Made by a program: the position numbers and the translations under genes
Source of the DNA: Niveibacterium microcysteis
Lineage (GTDB): Bacteria; Pseudomonadota; Gammaproteobacteria; Burkholderiales; Rhodocyclaceae
Direction of reading: 5' to 3'
Assembly: GCF_017161445.1 (NCBI RefSeq)
Contig: NZ_CP071060.1
Location: 2,852,001-2,916,000 of the forward strand
Length of the DNA stretch: 64,000 bases
In this document: positions 55,912-64,000 of the stretch, in pieces
Numbering within the stretch: the stretch's first letter is position 1
Layout of the letters: each line of letters begins with the position of its first letter
Notes under the pieces: generated by a model
The model's input: only the letters and a program-made list of their open reading frames with translations
Told to the model about the DNA's origin: nothing
Databases searched by the model: none

Positions 55912-58131
55912 TCATGCTGCGCCCTGGCCGGCGCGGCGCGCCATGCTCACAAGCTGGGGTGGGTCGACGATCAGCGCGACGTGGCCGTCACCCATGATGG
56001 TGGCGCCGGAAATGCCGGGCACCCGTCGGTAATTGGCTTCCAGACTCTTGATCACGACCTGGTGCTGGCCGATCAGTGCGTCGACGAACGCGGCAACCTT
56101 GTTGCCGTCCGACTCAAGGATCACCATGATTCCGGCCTCGTACGCACTGCGCTCGCCCGGCGTATCGAAGGCTTCGTGCAGGTCGACGATGGGCAGGTAT
56201 TCACCGCGCACATCGAGCAAGCGCTCCACGCCTGACACCGCCTTGAGCATCGCCGCCGTTGGCTGCAGCGACTCGACAACGTAGTCGAGCGGAATGATGT
56301 AGGTCTCGCCGGCAAGGCCGACCGACATGCCATCCAGAATCGCCAGTGTCAGCGGCAGACGCACCGTTACGCGGGTGCCGACACCCAGCATCGAGTCGAG
56401 CTCGATGCGGCCACCCAGCGACCCGATGTTGCGCTTCACCACATCCATGCCGACGCCGCGGCCGGAGACGTCCGTGACCTGCTCGGCGGTAGAGAAGCCC
56501 GGCTCGAAAATCAGCTGGAACACTTCCTGATCGGTCATGCTGTCCGACACCGGCAAGCCGCGCTCGCGTGCCTTGGCGAGAATGCGGTTGCGATTGAGCC
56601 CCGCGCCGTCGTCCGCCACCTCGATGACGATATTGCCGCTCTGGTGGTAGGCACGCAGGTTGATGCGGCCGGTTTCGCTCTTGCCCGCCTCGCGCCGCCG
56701 CTCCGGCGATTCGATGCCGTGATCGAGGCTGTTGCGGATCAGGTGCGTCAGCGGGTCAGCAATCAACTCCACCAACCCCTTGTCCAGCTCAGTGTTCTCA
56801 CCCCCGGTGACCAGTTCGACGCGCTTTCCGAGCTTGCCGGAGAGATCACGCACCACGCGCGGGAAGCGATTGAATACCGTCGAGATCGGCAGCATGCGGA
56901 TCGACATCACCGATTCCTGCAGATCACGGGTGTTGCGTTCGAGCAGCGCAATGCCGTTATGCAGGCGCTCGTACAGCACCGGGTCCAGCGCGCCGGCGGC
57001 CTGGCTGATCATGGCCTGGGTGATCACCAGCTCGCCGACGAGGTTGATCATCTGATCGACGCGCTCGATGTTCACGCGGATCGAGCTGGCGTCCGACTTG
57101 CTGACGGGCCGCGCGGCGGCATCCTTCGCCGGCTGAGCGGCGGGCGTTGTGGTGCCGCGCGGGGCAACTTCCGTCGTGGCAGCAATCGCCGGCGACAGAC
57201 GCTCTGCCGCCATCGCGGGCTGCGGCAACGGCTCGAAGAAACCGTAGGAGCCATCGGCGGCATCGCTCGTCGCAGCGGACGCTGCATCGGGCAGCGTTTC
57301 GAAGAAGCCGTATCCCGGATCGTCGCTTGAGCTTGTCGGGGCCGGTTCGCTCAGAGGTTCGAAGAAGCCGTACGCCGTCTCTTCGGCGGCCGGGGCGCCC
57401 GGCGCATCATCGAAGAGACCAAAGGCCTCGTCGGCCTTCGGCGCCACCGGTGCGGCATCGACGACATCGATCGACACAGAAGCGCTGTCGACAACGAACT
57501 CCAATACCGTTCGCAAGGTTTCAGGATCGACATCGCTCGCCAGTTTCACCGACCAGGTGCGAGCGCCTTCGGCAGGCGGGCGAGCATCGATGACTTCCCC
57601 CAGCTCCTTGAGCTCGGCGATCAGATTGGCAACCGATTCGTCCGCCTGCGGATCGCCCGGCAGCATCGCAAAGCCCAGCTGGTAGGTGCGCGCCCGTTTG
57701 TGGGTACCCGGTGCTGCCGGTATCGCGCCGACCGCACGCTGCGCCTCTTCGGCGAGCACGGCAAGGCGCGCACGCATCGCTTCCGCCGCGGCATGGTCGG
57801 CCTCGCCATGGCCCTGATGGGCGTCGAGCAAATTGCGCAGTACGTCGCCTGCTGCGAGGCAAGCGTCGACCATTTCTTCGGTCAGCGTGATGGCCCCGTT
57901 GCGCACGAGATCGAGCAACGTCTCCATCACATGCGTCAGCTCGGCGACATCGGTGAATCCGAAGGTCGCCGCCGAGCCCTTGATCGAATGTGCCGCCCGG
58001 AAGATGGCGGGCAAATCGCCACTCTCGGGCGCCGCAACGTCAACGGCAAGCAGCAAGGACTCCATGTTCTCGAGGTGCTCGCGGGATTCCTCGAAGAACA
58101 CCGCGTGGAACTGGCTCATGTCGAATGACAT
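55912..58131 (-). CDS. cheA: Chemotaxis histidine kinase CheA
   Basis: Core sensor kinase of the pathway. 739 aa from the ATG at 58131 (GGGGAG upstream). P1 domain with phospho-His in RAAHSIKGSAATFGF (His48); a second helical/ferredoxin-like region (about 150-220); then a linker with four [AGS][YF]GxF repeats at about 236-299; the P3 dimerisation (about 350-420); ATP domain with N-box HLIRNSLDHGIE (about 463-474), G-boxes ADDGAGL and GRGVGMDVV; and the CheW-like P5 domain at the end. A canonical E. coli-type P2 is not recognisable; the repeats take its place. Confidence 0.96.
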   Translation of the reverse strand: MSFDMSQFHAVFFEESREHLENMESLLLAVDVAAPESGDLPAIFRAAHSIKGSAATFGFTDVAELTHVMETLLDLVRNGAITLTEEMVDACLAAGDVLRNLLDAHQGHGEADHAAAEAMRARLAVLAEEAQRAVGAIPAAPGTHKRARTYQLGFAMLPGDPQADESVANLIAELKELGEVIDARPPAEGARTWSVKLASDVDPETLRTVLEFVVDSASVSIDVVDAAPVAPKADEAFGLFDDAPGAPAAEETAYGFFEPLSEPAPTSSSDDPGYGFFETLPDAASAATSDAADGSYGFFEPLPQPAMAAERLSPAIAATTEVAPRGTTTPAAQPAKDAAARPVSKSDASSIRVNIERVDQMINLVGELVITQAMISQAAGALDPVLYERLHNGIALLERNTRDLQESVMSIRMLPISTVFNRFPRVVRDLSGKLGKRVELVTGGENTELDKGLVELIADPLTHLIRNSLDHGIESPERRREAGKSETGRINLRAYHQSGNIVIEVADDGAGLNRNRILAKARERGLPVSDSMTDQEVFQLIFEPGFSTAEQVTDVSGRGVGMDVVKRNIGSLGGRIELDSMLGVGTRVTVRLPLTLAILDGMSVGLAGETYIIPLDYVVESLQPTAAMLKAVSGVERLLDVRGEYLPIVDLHEAFDTPGERSAYEAGIMVILESDGNKVAAFVDALIGQHQVVIKSLEANYRRVPGISGATIMGDGHVALIVDPPQLVSMARRAGQGAA

Positions 58132-58171
58132 GCCGCTCTCCCCTGGCCCGGTACGTGTTGCCGCGACAGAT

Positions 58172-58537
58172 TCAGCCGATGACCTTCTTGACGACCTCGA
58201 TGAGCTTCTGCGGATCAAAAGGCTTGACCAGCCACCCCGTGGCCCCCGCGGCACGCCCTTGCTGCTTCATGGTGTCGGACGACTCGGTGGTCAGCATCAG
58301 GATCGGCACGCTGCGGTATTGGGGCAGCGCGCGCAATTGCTTGATCAGGCTGAGGCCATCCATGCGCGGCATGTTCTGGTCCGTCAGCACCAGTGATACC
58401 GGGCGGCCCTTCGCCTTCTCCAGCCCATCCATGCCGTCTACGGCCTCCAGCACGTCGTAGCCAGCACTCTTGAGCGTGAAAGAGACCATCTGCCGGATCG
58501 AAGCCGAGTCATCTACCGTGAGAACCGTCTTTGCCAT
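58172..58537 (-). CDS. cheY: Chemotaxis response regulator CheY
   Basis: Single receiver domain, 121 aa. Acidic pocket VDDSAS (Asp 9-10), phospho-Asp53 in LTDQNMPRMDG, Thr in MLTTESS, and Lys in WLVKPFDP. The order mcp-cheY-cheA is like many betaproteobacterial che operons. It should carry the signal from CheA to the flagellar switch. Confidence 0.93.
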   Translation of the reverse strand: MAKTVLTVDDSASIRQMVSFTLKSAGYDVLEAVDGMDGLEKAKGRPVSLVLTDQNMPRMDGLSLIKQLRALPQYRSVPILMLTTESSDTMKQQGRAAGATGWLVKPFDPQKLIEVVKKVIG

Positions 58538-58563
58538 GATGTTCAGCTTTCCTTGCCTGTTGT

Positions 58564-59727
58564 TCAGAACAGCTCGATATCGCCAACCGCGATCCGAGCC
58601 TGATTCACCGTATGCACATCCTTGATCGCGGGCAGCGCATTGACGCGCGCCGTAATGGCCTGCTCGGCTCGCTCACGCACACCAGGCAGCGCTTGGGCGG
58701 CCGCCAGTTCGCCGATCGACTTCGCGAGGGCTTCCAGCGCATCCACGCGCTGCAGCACATGGCCGACCAACTGCGAGACCATGTCCTGAAACTGCATCGC
58801 CATGATCGCGCGGTTCACTTCGTCGTCCATCGCGCTCGAATGCTGGCTGAGTTGCTCTACGCCCTGGCGGCGCTGGGCGTTGAGGCGCTCAACCGCCGCC
58901 AGCACCTCTTCGACCTCGCTCTTCGAGTTCAGCGCAAAGGTCATGTCCTGCGACGCCATCTGCGAGATCGCCGCTTCGGTGCTGCGCACACCATCCCGCA
59001 TCGATTGCATCAGGCCACCAATCTGTTGCGAGAACGAACTGGTGCGGGCAGACAGGTCGCGCACTTCGTCAGCCACCACGGCGAAGCCCCGGCCCGCCTC
59101 CCCCGCACGTGCAGCCTCGATCGCAGCATTGAGCGCGAGCAGGTTCGTCTGCTTTGCGATCGCGCCGATCTCGCCAAGGATCTGCTCTACATCGGTCGCG
59201 CGTTTCGAAATCGTCTCGGTCAGTTCAACCAACTCCATCGCGATCCGACTGTTCTCGATCACGCTATCAACGATGCGTTGCATCACCGTTGAGGTGTTGC
59301 TGACAAAACGGTCGAAGCCATCCTGATGCGCCACGTCGTCCGAACCTTGCGCCGTGATCTGCAAGGCGATCTCTCGCTGTGCAAGGGTATGGGTATGCAT
59401 ACCGTTGAAGCTGTCACCCAGCTTCTGGATCGCGTCCTGCAGCAGGCTGCGGATCCGCTCGACCTCGCCACGAACCGCGTCGAGTTGCGCGGCGGCACTG
59501 TTGCCGGCATCACCCAAACTGGAGGGCAATGGGCCAGCCACGGGCTCGACTTGCCTCACGGCACCCCGCTCCTCGCCAGCCTCAATCAGGGCGACACAGA
59601 TTGCCCATGGCGCTGCCGCCACGAGAGCCGCGGCAAGACCAGGCCACGCAAACCACCATGCAAGCACCGTCGCCACTACGCTCAGGCCCGCACCGACGCT
59701 CATTGCAGATCGTTTGCTGAACTTCAT
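58564..59727 (-). CDS. Short membrane transducer with MCP signalling domain and CheZ-like motif
   Basis: 387 aa. Two adjacent hydrophobic segments (about residues 10-28, 30-47) form a membrane hairpin with no periplasmic sensor and no HAMP. An MCP-type hairpin with [29 protein letters not shown] lies near 195-225. After it, residues 305-325 read [21 protein letters not shown], close to the E. coli CheZ active-site helix IMMAQDFQDLTGQVIKRM, with the catalytic Asp and Gln (DxxxQ) kept at 315 and 319. The protein ends GDIELF, an acidic-hydrophobic tail in the place where CheZ has its CheY-binding end. It lies between motB and cheY. It may be a receptor-bound CheY phosphatase; this is inference. 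Confidence 0.75.
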   Translation of the reverse strand: MKFSKRSAMSVGAGLSVVATVLAWWFAWPGLAAALVAAAPWAICVALIEAGEERGAVRQVEPVAGPLPSSLGDAGNSAAAQLDAVRGEVERIRSLLQDAIQKLGDSFNGMHTHTLAQREIALQITAQGSDDVAHQDGFDRFVSNTSTVMQRIVDSVIENSRIAMELVELTETISKRATDVEQILGEIGAIAKQTNLLALNAAIEAARAGEAGRGFAVVADEVRDLSARTSSFSQQIGGLMQSMRDGVRSTEAAISQMASQDMTFALNSKSEVEEVLAAVERLNAQRRQGVEQLSQHSSAMDDEVNRAIMAMQFQDMVSQLVGHVLQRVDALEALAKSIGELAAAQALPGVRERAEQAITARVNALPAIKDVHTVNQARIAVGDIELF

Positions 59728-59745
59728 GTTGGCCTCTGTCTCCGC

Positions 59746-60699
59746 TTACTGCGCCGGCCTTACTGCGTTGCCGTCCATTTCGCGCCCGACATCACTGGCA
59801 GTCGGTGCCGCGCCGCTGACCTCCAGCGTGCGACCTGCCGTTGCGAGTTGCTCCTCAGCGCGCTTGTTCAGCACCACGATGCTGATCCGGCGGTTGATCG
59901 GGTCGTACGGATCTTCGGCTTTGAGTGGAATCGTCGCGGCGAGGCCCACCACGCGCGCCACCCGGTCATCAGTCAGCCCGCCAAAGACCAGTTCGCGCCG
60001 GCAGGCATTGGCGCGATCGGCGGAGAGTTCCCAGTTGCCAAAGCCGCGGTCGCCCCCGGCGTACTGGGTGGCATCGGTATGGCCGGATACGCTGATGCGG
60101 TTGCCGACCTCGTTAAGCGTCTGTGCAACCGCGTGCAGGATCTCGCGGGTGTAGGGCTTGAGCGTCGCCCCACCGCTATCGAACATTGGCCGGTTCTTCT
60201 CGTCGACGATCTGGATCCGCAGACCTTCCGACGTGATGTCGAGCAGCAGTTGTTTGGCGAACGGGCGCAGCACTGGTGACGCCTCGATCATCGCTTCGAG
60301 CTTCTGTTTCACTTCCTCGAAACGCGCGCGCTCGATTGCCTCGTTATCGGCCGGCATGAGCTTAGGTTGGCGCAGACGCTTCTTCGGCTGGTCGTAGTCG
60401 GCGTTGGCCACTTGGCCGACCGATTTGGTGAGGTCGTTGCCGCCGCCGGGGATCACCGATGTCGCATCGCCGGTCCCCCGCCCGCCCTGTGCGGACATCT
60501 TGACCGGTGCCTGAAAGTAATCCGAGATGCCTTTTAGGTCGCCCTCGGTGGTTGAACCCAGCAGCCACATCAGCAGGAAGAAAGCCATCATCGCGGTGAC
60601 GAAGTCCGCGTACGCGATCTTCCATGCACCGCCATGCGCACCACCGCCGCCCTTCTTGATGCGCTTGATGACAATTGGTTGTTGGGTAGCTTCGGCCAT
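59746..60699 (-). CDS. motB: Flagellar motor stator protein MotB
   Basis: 317 aa. N-terminal basic tail, one transmembrane helix with the proton-carrying Asp in WKIAYADFVTAMMAFFLLMWLL, a plug region, then an OmpA/MotB peptidoglycan-binding domain (about 160-280; ISVSGHTDATQY, LSADRANACRRELV, RRISIVVLN). Follows motA by 50 bases. Confidence 0.96.
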   Translation of the reverse strand: MAEATQQPIVIKRIKKGGGGAHGGAWKIAYADFVTAMMAFFLLMWLLGSTTEGDLKGISDYFQAPVKMSAQGGRGTGDATSVIPGGGNDLTKSVGQVANADYDQPKKRLRQPKLMPADNEAIERARFEEVKQKLEAMIEASPVLRPFAKQLLLDITSEGLRIQIVDEKNRPMFDSGGATLKPYTREILHAVAQTLNEVGNRISVSGHTDATQYAGGDRGFGNWELSADRANACRRELVFGGLTDDRVARVVGLAATIPLKAEDPYDPINRRISIVVLNKRAEEQLATAGRTLEVSGAAPTASDVGREMDGNAVRPAQ

Positions 60700-60749
60700 T
60701 TAGTCAGATAGGCGAGTAGTCACTTGGTCCGGCTGGTCAAAGCCCGTGC

Positions 60750-61604
60750 TTACTTCTTGCGGCTCTTGATCTCGTCTTCGAGTTCCTTGAAGCCGGGGCG
60801 GTCCGTCGAGAACAACACCTTACGGCCAAATTCGATGGCGACCTGCGGCGCATAGCCGTTCATGCTTGCGAGCAGTACCACCTTGATGCACTGGAAGATC
60901 TTTCCGCCCTCTTCCATCTTCTGTTCCATCTGGCCAGCCAGCGGACCAACGAAACCGTAGGAAAGCAGGATGCCGAGGAAGGTACCGACGAGCGCGCCGC
61001 CGATCATCTTGCCGAGCACCGCAGGCGGCTGACCGACCGAGCCCATCACGTTCACCACGCCCATCACCGCGACGACGATACCGAAGGCCGGAACGCCGTC
61101 GGCCATTTTGGTCACCGCGTGCACCGGTGTGTGTGCCTCCTGATGGTGGGTCTCGATCTCCATGTCCATCAGGTTTTCGATCTCGAAGGCATTGAGGTTG
61201 CCGCCGACCATCATGCGCAGATAGTCGGTCAGGAACTCCATCGCATGGTGATCACCAGTGACGCTCGGGTACTTGCCAAAGATCGCGCTGCTCTCGGGGT
61301 TTTCGATGTCGTTCTCGATCGACATCAACCCTTCCTTGCGCACCTTGGCGAGGATCTCATAGAGCATCGCGAGCAAATCAACGTACATCGCCTTGTTGTA
61401 AGGCGATCCCTTGAATACGCCTGGAACGGCCCCGGCGACCGACTTGATGGTCTTGAGACTATTGCCGGCCACAAGGCCGCCAATCATCAAACCGAGGATT
61501 GCGATGTACTCGGTGGGGACCCACAACGCCGCAAGGCTGCCGTGGATCGCATATGTGCCGACTGACGCGGCGAGGATGATCACGTAGCCAATGATCAGGA
61601 ACAT
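60750..61604 (-). CDS. motA: Flagellar motor stator protein MotA
   Basis: 284 aa, four transmembrane helices, cytoplasmic loop with conserved charged residues. FLIIGYVIILAASVGTYAIHGSLAALWVP start, then VNVMGSVGQPPAVLGKMIGGALVGTFLGILLSYGFVGPLA near the end are typical of proton-driven MotA. First gene of the operon, with a sigma-28-type promoter 54 bases upstream. Confidence 0.96.
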   Translation of the reverse strand: MFLIIGYVIILAASVGTYAIHGSLAALWVPTEYIAILGLMIGGLVAGNSLKTIKSVAGAVPGVFKGSPYNKAMYVDLLAMLYEILAKVRKEGLMSIENDIENPESSAIFGKYPSVTGDHHAMEFLTDYLRMMVGGNLNAFEIENLMDMEIETHHQEAHTPVHAVTKMADGVPAFGIVVAVMGVVNVMGSVGQPPAVLGKMIGGALVGTFLGILLSYGFVGPLAGQMEQKMEEGGKIFQCIKVVLLASMNGYAPQVAIEFGRKVLFSTDRPGFKELEDEIKSRKK

Positions 61605-61657
61605 TGCCTTCTGCCCTTCCTACAGAAACATCCGTGTTTCAGCACCCGACTGAGCCT

Positions 61658-61684
61658 GTAACGGCGGCGCCAAGAGAAACTTGA
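61658..61684 (-). promoter_or_regulatory. Sigma-28 (FliA) promoter of the motAB-che operon
   Basis: On the minus strand TCAAGTTT (61677-61684), an 11-base spacer, and GCCGTTAC (61658-61665). The enterobacterial consensus is TAAAGTTT-N11-GCCGATAA. Spacing is exact and the match is 13 of 16. The start site would be near 61651, leaving an untranslated leader of about 47 bases before motA. Confidence 0.8.
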
Positions 61685-61731
61685 GCACCCGCGCTGCACT
61701 GCAACAGCCGATTTCGCGGGCCCTACGGCGC

Positions 61732-61764
61732 AAAAAAAGCCGTCGGCACTTGCGTGCCGACGGC
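61732..61764 (-). terminator. flhDC terminator
   Basis: Perfect 11-bp stem GCCGTCGGCAC / GTGCCGACGGC (61739-61749 and 61754-61764, 4-base loop TTGC on the plus strand), followed on the minus strand by seven T. It lies 28 bases after the flhC stop and separates flhDC from motA. Confidence 0.92.
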
Positions 61765-61791
61765 GCAGCTCCTTGCTGAGCAAGGAGGAGG

Positions 61792-62340
61792 TCAGCCGGT
61801 CAGACTGGCGTCGCTTTGGGCGGCGGCGCGGCGGGTCTTGCCCGCACGCGAGGGTACGTTGCACAGCCCACAGACGTAGTCGTGCGTCGGGTCGTAGGCG
61901 TGCGCAACGTAGCGGCCACCACAGCGAGTGCAGCCGGCGAGTTGCAACATGTGCGCGTCAAAAAAACGGATCAGCGTCCAGGCGCGCGTCAGGCTCAAGA
62001 CGCGCTCAAGATCGTGCTCTTCGCAGTGGGCGATGTACAAGCGATAGGCCGAGAGCACCGACTCAAGTCCGCGTTGCCCGCCATGCTCTTGCAGAAACCG
62101 ATGAAACCCCATGAACAGCGAAGCATGAATGTTCTGTTGCCAGGTCATGAACCAGTCGGTCGAGAACGGCAGCATGCCCTTCGGCGGCGATTCGCCGCGC
62201 ACTTCCTTGTAGAGGCGCAGCAACCGCTCGCGCGACAAGGAGGTCTCCGCCTCCAGCATCTGCATGCGCGCCCCCATGCGAATCATCTCGATCGCACTCT
62301 GGGTATCGATCGCATCCTGCACCACGCTTCGGGTTGCCAT
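61792..62340 (-). CDS. flhC: Flagellar master regulator FlhC
   Basis: Zinc-binding half of the FlhD4C2 activator of early flagellar genes. 182 aa. Conserved AIEMIRMGARMQMLEAETSLSRERLLRLYKE; C-terminal zinc cysteines in CTRCGG and CGLC. ATG at 62340 with GAGGG upstream; a longer frame from 62409 overlaps flhD and is rejected. It lies 10 bases after the flhD stop. Confidence 0.95.
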   Translation of the reverse strand: MATRSVVQDAIDTQSAIEMIRMGARMQMLEAETSLSRERLLRLYKEVRGESPPKGMLPFSTDWFMTWQQNIHASLFMGFHRFLQEHGGQRGLESVLSAYRLYIAHCEEHDLERVLSLTRAWTLIRFFDAHMLQLAGCTRCGGRYVAHAYDPTHDYVCGLCNVPSRAGKTRRAAAQSDASLTG

Positions 62341-62350
62341 GGCGCGACCC

Positions 62351-62668
62351 TCAGGCGAGGTTTTCGACCGGGCGGCTGGCCGCCAGGATTGCGGCGTGAA
62401 TGCTTGCAACTGCGGGCTCGCGCTCGTGGTTGGCGAGCAGTTCGAGCAGCAGGCGCTCGTCGAAGCGGACCTGGCATAGCATCATGCCCGAGCTCGACAT
62501 GCGCAGAATCTGCGCCGGAGAGAGCGACTCGAGCACATCGGCCGCGTCTTCACCCACACCCAGGCGGAACATGCCCGCCTGCCGGTCTTCCAGCAGCAGT
62601 CGCTGGGCCAGCATCAGGTAGGACAGATTCAGTTCGCGGATCTCTTCCGCCAAGTTTGCCGTGCGCAT
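62351..62668 (-). CDS. flhD: Flagellar master regulator FlhD
   Basis: 105 aa. Start TANLAEEIRELNLSYLMLAQRLLLEDRQAGMFRLGV is the FlhD signature (positions about 3-38). ATG at 62668 has the strong ribosome site GAGGAGG. Forms the FlhDC complex with the next gene. The 176 bases upstream should hold its promoter and contain a 12-bp hairpin. Confidence 0.95.
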   Translation of the reverse strand: MRTANLAEEIRELNLSYLMLAQRLLLEDRQAGMFRLGVGEDAADVLESLSPAQILRMSSSGMMLCQVRFDERLLLELLANHEREPAVASIHAAILAASRPVENLA

Positions 62669-62787
62669 GGTGACCTCCTCAGTCCGTCGCCTTTTTGGCG
62701 ACTTATCGTGTGGAAGCAACAGTACCAACGGCACTCAGGAAACTTGAGTCGGGCGATTTCGGATAATCGCGTAGGCGAAAACGACCA

Positions 62788-62818
62788 GCGCCATGTAGGA
62801 ATTTCACCTACACGGCGC
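62788..62818 (-). repeat. 12-bp hairpin between the GGDEF gene and flhD
   Basis: Inverted repeat GCGCCATGTAGG / CCTACACGGCGC with a 7-base loop and one G-T pair. No immediate T-run, so it may be a weak terminator for the upstream GGDEF gene or part of the flhD leader. Confidence 0.45.
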
Positions 62819-62844
62819 AAAAATCGGAAACAAACCTCAAACAA

Positions 62845-64000
62845 TCAAGGCGTTACAACACCCTCTCGCTCCGAAAAAAGAGCAAAACCGGCCGCCCGGC
62901 CTGTGCCGGCAACAGCGCCCTTTGAGGCAGAAAGTTCACTTGAGGCCTCGCTGATGAGGGTTTCAGGTGCACTCATCGACGAATTCCGCTGCGCCAACCC
63001 GATCTGGACAGCAATTCGAAGCTGGAGCCGATCAACCCGGAACGGCGTTGCCTCCACTTGCTGACGCAGACGCTCGGCAACAAGGCCCGCACCCTGCACA
63101 TCGGTGTCGGGACACAACACCGAAAACACGCCGTCGTCTGTTCGCGCCAACACATCGTGGGTGCGAAGGGCCTGCTTCAGGACACTGCCAACATGCTTGA
63201 CCACCGCGTCGCCAATCATCTGACCGTAGGTCGAGCGGATCTGGGCCAAGCCATCCACTTCGATCGCCATGCAAACCATCGGGCGCTGGCTGCGCGAAGC
63301 GGCCGACCACTCCTGCTCGACGCGATCGATGAAGTAGCGCCGGTTCGGCAGTGCCGTCAGCACATCGGTCAGCGCGACATCCTGCAAGCGGCGATTCGAG
63401 ACTGCCAATTCCGACGCGAAATGGCGGATCTCCTCGCGATCGCGCTCGATCTCTTCATGCAGCTTCACCACACGCAACCCGGCGCGCATACGCGCCAGCA
63501 GCACGCGGCCGTTGATCGGCTTGGTAATGAAGTCATCCACGCCACATTCGAAGGCTTCGACCAAACGCTGTTCGTTCTCATGGCTGGTCAGCACCAGCAC
63601 GTAGATGCTGCGCCCGACGCGCGTCTGCCGCAGCCGCTCTACAAGCTTCAGGCCGCTGCCGTCGGACAAGGACCACTCGACGATCATCAAATGCGGCTGC
63701 GTCAGGATCGCCGCCTCGGCCGCCTGCGCGATCGTGTCGACCTCATGGACTTCATGGCCGGCGTCGTGGAGCAGCGTACGAATCGAGGCCCTCACCGCAG
63801 CGTCAGACTCAACCACCAGTACCCGCATATGGCGTTTTGCCGGTGGCGGCACGGCAACATCCGTTGGGGCCGCCACAGCGGGAGCCGCCTGCGTCACAGG
63901 CTCCGGCGCGGCCACTGCACTGCGCTCGACGAGGCTCGAAAAAGCGTCAATCTGGACGGGGGCTAGTTGCAGCAGCGACGACCACTCCGACCAATCGCGA
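62845..64000 (-). CDS. Response regulator with degenerate GGDEF domain (5' end beyond the window)
   Basis: The frame stays open from 62845 to the window edge, so the gene continues beyond base 64000; an internal GTG at 63915 would give 356 aa but the coding sequence upstream of it (SSLQLAPVQIDAFSSLVERS) looks real. Receiver domain: RVLVVESDAAVRASI, VEWSLSDGSGLKLV with Glu-Trp in place of the usual phospho-Asp context, and FITKPINGRVLL. Then a coiled segment and a GGDEF-like domain (DVLTALPNRRYFIDRVEQEW). The GGDEF motif itself reads TDDGVF, so cyclase activity is unlikely. Possibly a c-di-GMP receptor or structural regulator of flhDC, next to which it lies. Confidence 0.8.
   Translation of the reverse strand, partial: RDWSEWSSLLQLAPVQIDAFSSLVERSAVAAPEPVTQAAPAVAAPTDVAVPPPAKRHMRVLVVESDAAVRASIRTLLHDAGHEVHEVDTIAQAAEAAILTQPHLMIVEWSLSDGSGLKLVERLRQTRVGRSIYVLVLTSHENEQRLVEAFECGVDDFITKPINGRVLLARMRAGLRVVKLHEEIERDREEIRHFASELAVSNRRLQDVALTDVLTALPNRRYFIDRVEQEWSAASRSQRPMVCMAIEVDGLAQIRSTYGQMIGDAVVKHVGSVLKQALRTHDVLARTDDGVFSVLCPDTDVQGAGLVAERLRQQVEATPFRVDRLQLRIAVQIGLAQRNSSMSAPETLISEASSELSASKGAVAGTGRAAGFALFSEREGVVTP

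Noticed and set aside
54916..56235. 439-codon plus-strand frame
   Set aside because: Antisense to the receptor, cheW and cheA; His/Arg/Gln-rich with no domain.
1..64000. CRISPR arrays, insertion sequences, prophage or att sites
   Set aside because: No spaced direct repeats, transposase or phage genes were seen; the recombinase-like sequence is part of a Wzz fusion, not an integrase gene beside a tRNA.

Overview
The window is a GC-rich bacterial chromosome segment of ordinary housekeeping, biosynthetic and motility genes. Conserved gene order points to a betaproteobacterium, most likely of the Rhodocyclales/Azoarcus type: asd-fimV-truA-trpFBA-accD-folC-dedD-cvpA-purF, leuC-(entericidin)-leuD-leuB-asd, a flhDC-controlled motAB/che operon, a DUF2863-type protein and an RpfE-type protein beside recJ. 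The genus is an inference from gene order and protein resemblance. I saw no insertion sequence, prophage, CRISPR array or rRNA.

Region 1 (1-15.5 kb, all minus strand) runs leuC, entericidin-like lipoprotein, leuD, leuB, asd, fimV, an EcfT-like membrane protein, truA, trpF, trpB, trpA, accD, folC, a SPOR protein, cvpA and the first third of purF. Many genes overlap by a few bases. Between leuB and asd is a short ORF in which 12 of 14 consecutive codons are Thr or Ile, followed by a hairpin just before asd. This looks like a Thr/Ile-sensing leader.

Region 2 (15.6-23 kb, minus) carries an M48 lipoprotein peptidase, aroC and ilvBN. The ilvBN genes are preceded by a Val-rich leader peptide very like E. 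coli IvbL and a textbook attenuator terminator. fadD, a CBS-domain protein and ferredoxin fdxA follow.

Region 3 (23-36.5 kb) has trxA, rho, an AsmA-like protein, tRNA-Asn with a near-consensus promoter, an M14 carboxypeptidase, yaaA, the biotin operon bioA-F-H-C-D, a DUF2863-type protein, msrB and an alpha/beta hydrolase.

Region 4 (36.5-47 kb) holds comEC. Next to it is an unusual gene that joins a Wzz/GumC-type polysaccharide co-polymerase to a degenerate XerC/D-like tyrosine-recombinase domain. A K+ channel, lolD, lolC, an RpfE-type gene and recJ follow.

Region 5 (47-64 kb, minus) is a motility and chemotaxis block. It starts with the regulator flhDC, which has its own terminator. A sigma-28-type promoter then precedes motA-motB-mcp-cheY-cheA-cheW-mcp-mcp-cheR-cheD-cheB-STAS. 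No stand-alone cheZ is present. The short transducer between motB and cheY carries a CheZ-like FQDxxxQ helix motif and a C-terminal GDIELF tail that CheD shares, so it may supply that function. A response regulator with a degenerate GGDEF domain runs off the right edge.
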